Shown here in pieces: positions 62,820 to 64,000 of a stretch of 64,000 nucleotides of DNA. The position numbers were made by a program, and so were the translations under genes. The first letter of the stretch is position 1. Every line of letters begins with the position of its first letter. The notes under the pieces are model-generated. The model was not told the origin of the DNA. It worked only from the letters and a program-made list of their open reading frames with translations, and made no database searches. The stretch lies in NCBI GenBank assembly GCA_019420525.1, contig JAHZHA010000016.1:76572-140571 (forward strand), given 5' to 3'. The DNA comes from Bacillota bacterium (lineage in GTDB: Bacteria > Bacillota > Clostridia > Peptostreptococcales > Anaerovoracaceae).

Positions 62820-63709
62820 TTACCGGAACCGATACTTGCCTTTTCCGTGTCCGGTCACCGGCTCAATGACTCCATGTTCCACCATTTCCTTCAAAAGATC
62901 AGAAGCTCTGGATGCTTTAATATCAATCGCCTTCATTACGTCTGACCGCCCAAAGATTGCCTGCCCCGGAAATGCCTCACGCAGCTTCAAAATATGACTT
63001 ACAGTTTTCGGTTTAAAAACAGCTTCAATGTCCGGTTTTAGATCGTCAATGTCCGGTTTTGCAGTTTCATTGTCCGGTTTTTCTGTTTCCTTAAAGGTTC
63101 CGCTGATATGCAATGTCCGATTATGAAGCGGATGATTCTCGTTCAGCAGGAGATTACGAAGGAAAACTTCAAGGTACTCGGTCGTTTCGTGAATGCCGTT
63201 CTTCAGATCATTGTAATTTGCCCTGACTAGCGAATTATGAAAATACCAGGCATTCTCAGCAAAAATATCGTTTGTCACATCAAAGCCTAACATGCTCAGA
63301 TACTTGATGAAGAATACCGCAGTCGTTCTGGTGTTTCCCTCACCGAAAGCATGGATCTGCCACAGTCTGGAAACAAAAAACACAAGATGGTGAATGATCT
63401 CGTCCATCTAAAACTAAAAGCACGCTCGGAAAGCAGAGCAGCAATCCGTGCGGAAACCTTGTCGGCTTCCTCTGTACGATCTGACGCATCACGGGTAGGA
63501 TTTTCTTCGTAGTAGGTCTGCAAAAGCACGTTTACCTCTTCAAAAGAAATCTCGCCCTCGATATTCCGGATGGCAGTATGCACCAGATATTCTGATGTTT
63601 TCAGCCCGTCAACTGCCTGCAGACCAATGGCCGTATGCCACGCATAGCCTTTTTCCCGCTTCGCAGGCTCGGATTCTTTGATATATTCCTTAAATGGATC
63701 TTTGTTCAC
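62820..63709 (-). pseudogene. Fic family protein gene with internal deletion and frameshift
   Basis: The N-terminal frame (GTG 63709, MNKDPFKEYIKESEPAKREKGYAWHTAIGLQAVDGL) runs to LLSERAFSF near 63410; the Fic C-terminal frame (63407-62820) starts DEIIHHLVFFVSRLWQIHAFGEGNTRTT with the catalytic HxFxEGNTR motif and a winged-helix tail. In intact homologues about 65 residues lie between these parts. Here they are missing and the frame is shifted, so the gene appears dead unless both pieces are made separately. The Fic domain normally AMPylates proteins. Confidence 0.75.
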
Positions 63710-64000
63710 TCCATATCACCTCGCTGTTGTTTTTTGCCCATGCCATAAATCCACCGCTTCCATAGGTATCGCCTAACAAAACTCTATCTTTGATACAATG
63801 TGCATTTCCACAATATTCATTAACAAGAGCTATATATTTTTCTCTTATTTTTAAAGAACACTTTAATCCAAATACAATTTCAGTAATCGGGAGATTATTG
63901 TTTTTAAATTCGTTTTTCTTTGTTCCTCAAGTAATTGCTCCACCTTTCTACTACAATATATTTATGGTTAATAACCCTTACAGCCAGTAAGGAATTACCC
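63710..64000. other. Right-edge AT-rich region with fragmentary frames
   Basis: 290 bases. Minus-strand reading gives short coding-like pieces (for example RKVEQLLEEQRKTNLKTIIS and VNEYCGNAHCIKDRVLLGD) in different frames, without clear starts; remains of genes upstream of fic or an element extending beyond the window. Confidence 0.35.

Overview
The window reads as chromosomal DNA of an anaerobic, low-to-moderate-GC Clostridia (Eubacteriales) member. The signs are gene families typical of that class (the paired TIGR03960/TIGR03936-type radical SAM proteins, DUF1292, a YerC-like TrpR-family protein, DUF134, a SpoIVFB-like M50 protease, a short RecJ, an RsgI-like partner of an ECF sigma factor), frequent AGGAGG-type ribosome binding sites and GTG/TTG starts. 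I cannot name the species. No rRNA, tRNA, CRISPR array or intact insertion sequence was recognised.

Layout. 1-1.2 kb: 3' part of an NCS2 nucleobase permease. 1.3-9.4 kb: a minus-strand seven-gene block (response regulator, sensor kinase, DltA-like adenylating ligase, fold-III PLP decarboxylase, DltC-like carrier, MBOAT acyltransferase, DltD-like SGNH protein). This looks like a modified dlt pathway in which a carrier-bound amino acid could be decarboxylated before transfer to the envelope; it is the most unusual system here. 9.7-24.1 kb: a long minus-strand housekeeping series (NTP-transferase/HD/phosphatase fusion, membrane protein, M50 protease, two radical SAM-linked proteins, alanyl-tRNA editing protein, MtnA, class II aldolase, XseA, XseB, IspA, Dxs, TlyA, HAD phosphatase). 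24.1-28.5 kb: a possible orphan RNA, a methyltransferase, DUF1292, ribosomal protein L28, a DUF134 regulator followed by two tandem small Cys-rich proteins, a hidden 59-residue membrane protein and a YerC-like regulator. 28.6-37.9 kb: RecJ, then the M23 hydrolase/FtsX/FtsE division module, 5-formyl-THF cyclo-ligase, a MATE exporter and a lipoprotein esterase. 37.9-43.9 kb: an ABC exporter pair, CoA-disulfide reductase with rhodanese domain, an EamA transporter and an ArsC-like protein. 44-49.5 kb: an iron-sulfur pair with an Fnr/Crp-like regulator, an ECF sigma/RsgI-like pair beside a Ca-loop Cys-repeat exported protein, RsmJ, an acyltransferase and a small HTH protein. 49.8-55.7 kb: DIP1984-like protein, DprA-like protein, RecQ-phosphoribosyltransferase fusion, a DUF1848 protein and a PadR/DUF2812 unit with a clear operator set. 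55.9-59.3 kb: ECF sigma, membrane protein and ABC transporter operon.

59.3-64 kb is accessory and decayed: a broken VanY-type carboxypeptidase, a fragment of an ABC exporter, two HxlR-family regulators (one divergent from a cupin), gene relics and a Fic gene with an internal deletion. Base composition is lower in GC here and reading frames are broken, which suggests past insertion and deletion.

Functional themes are envelope modification and stress (dlt-like system, FtsEX-M23, two ECF systems, VanY relic), redox/metal handling (Fnr-like, ferredoxin, CoA-disulfide reductase, Cys-rich peptides), salvage of methylthioribose-type compounds, and DNA processing (RecJ, XseAB, RecQ/DprA).
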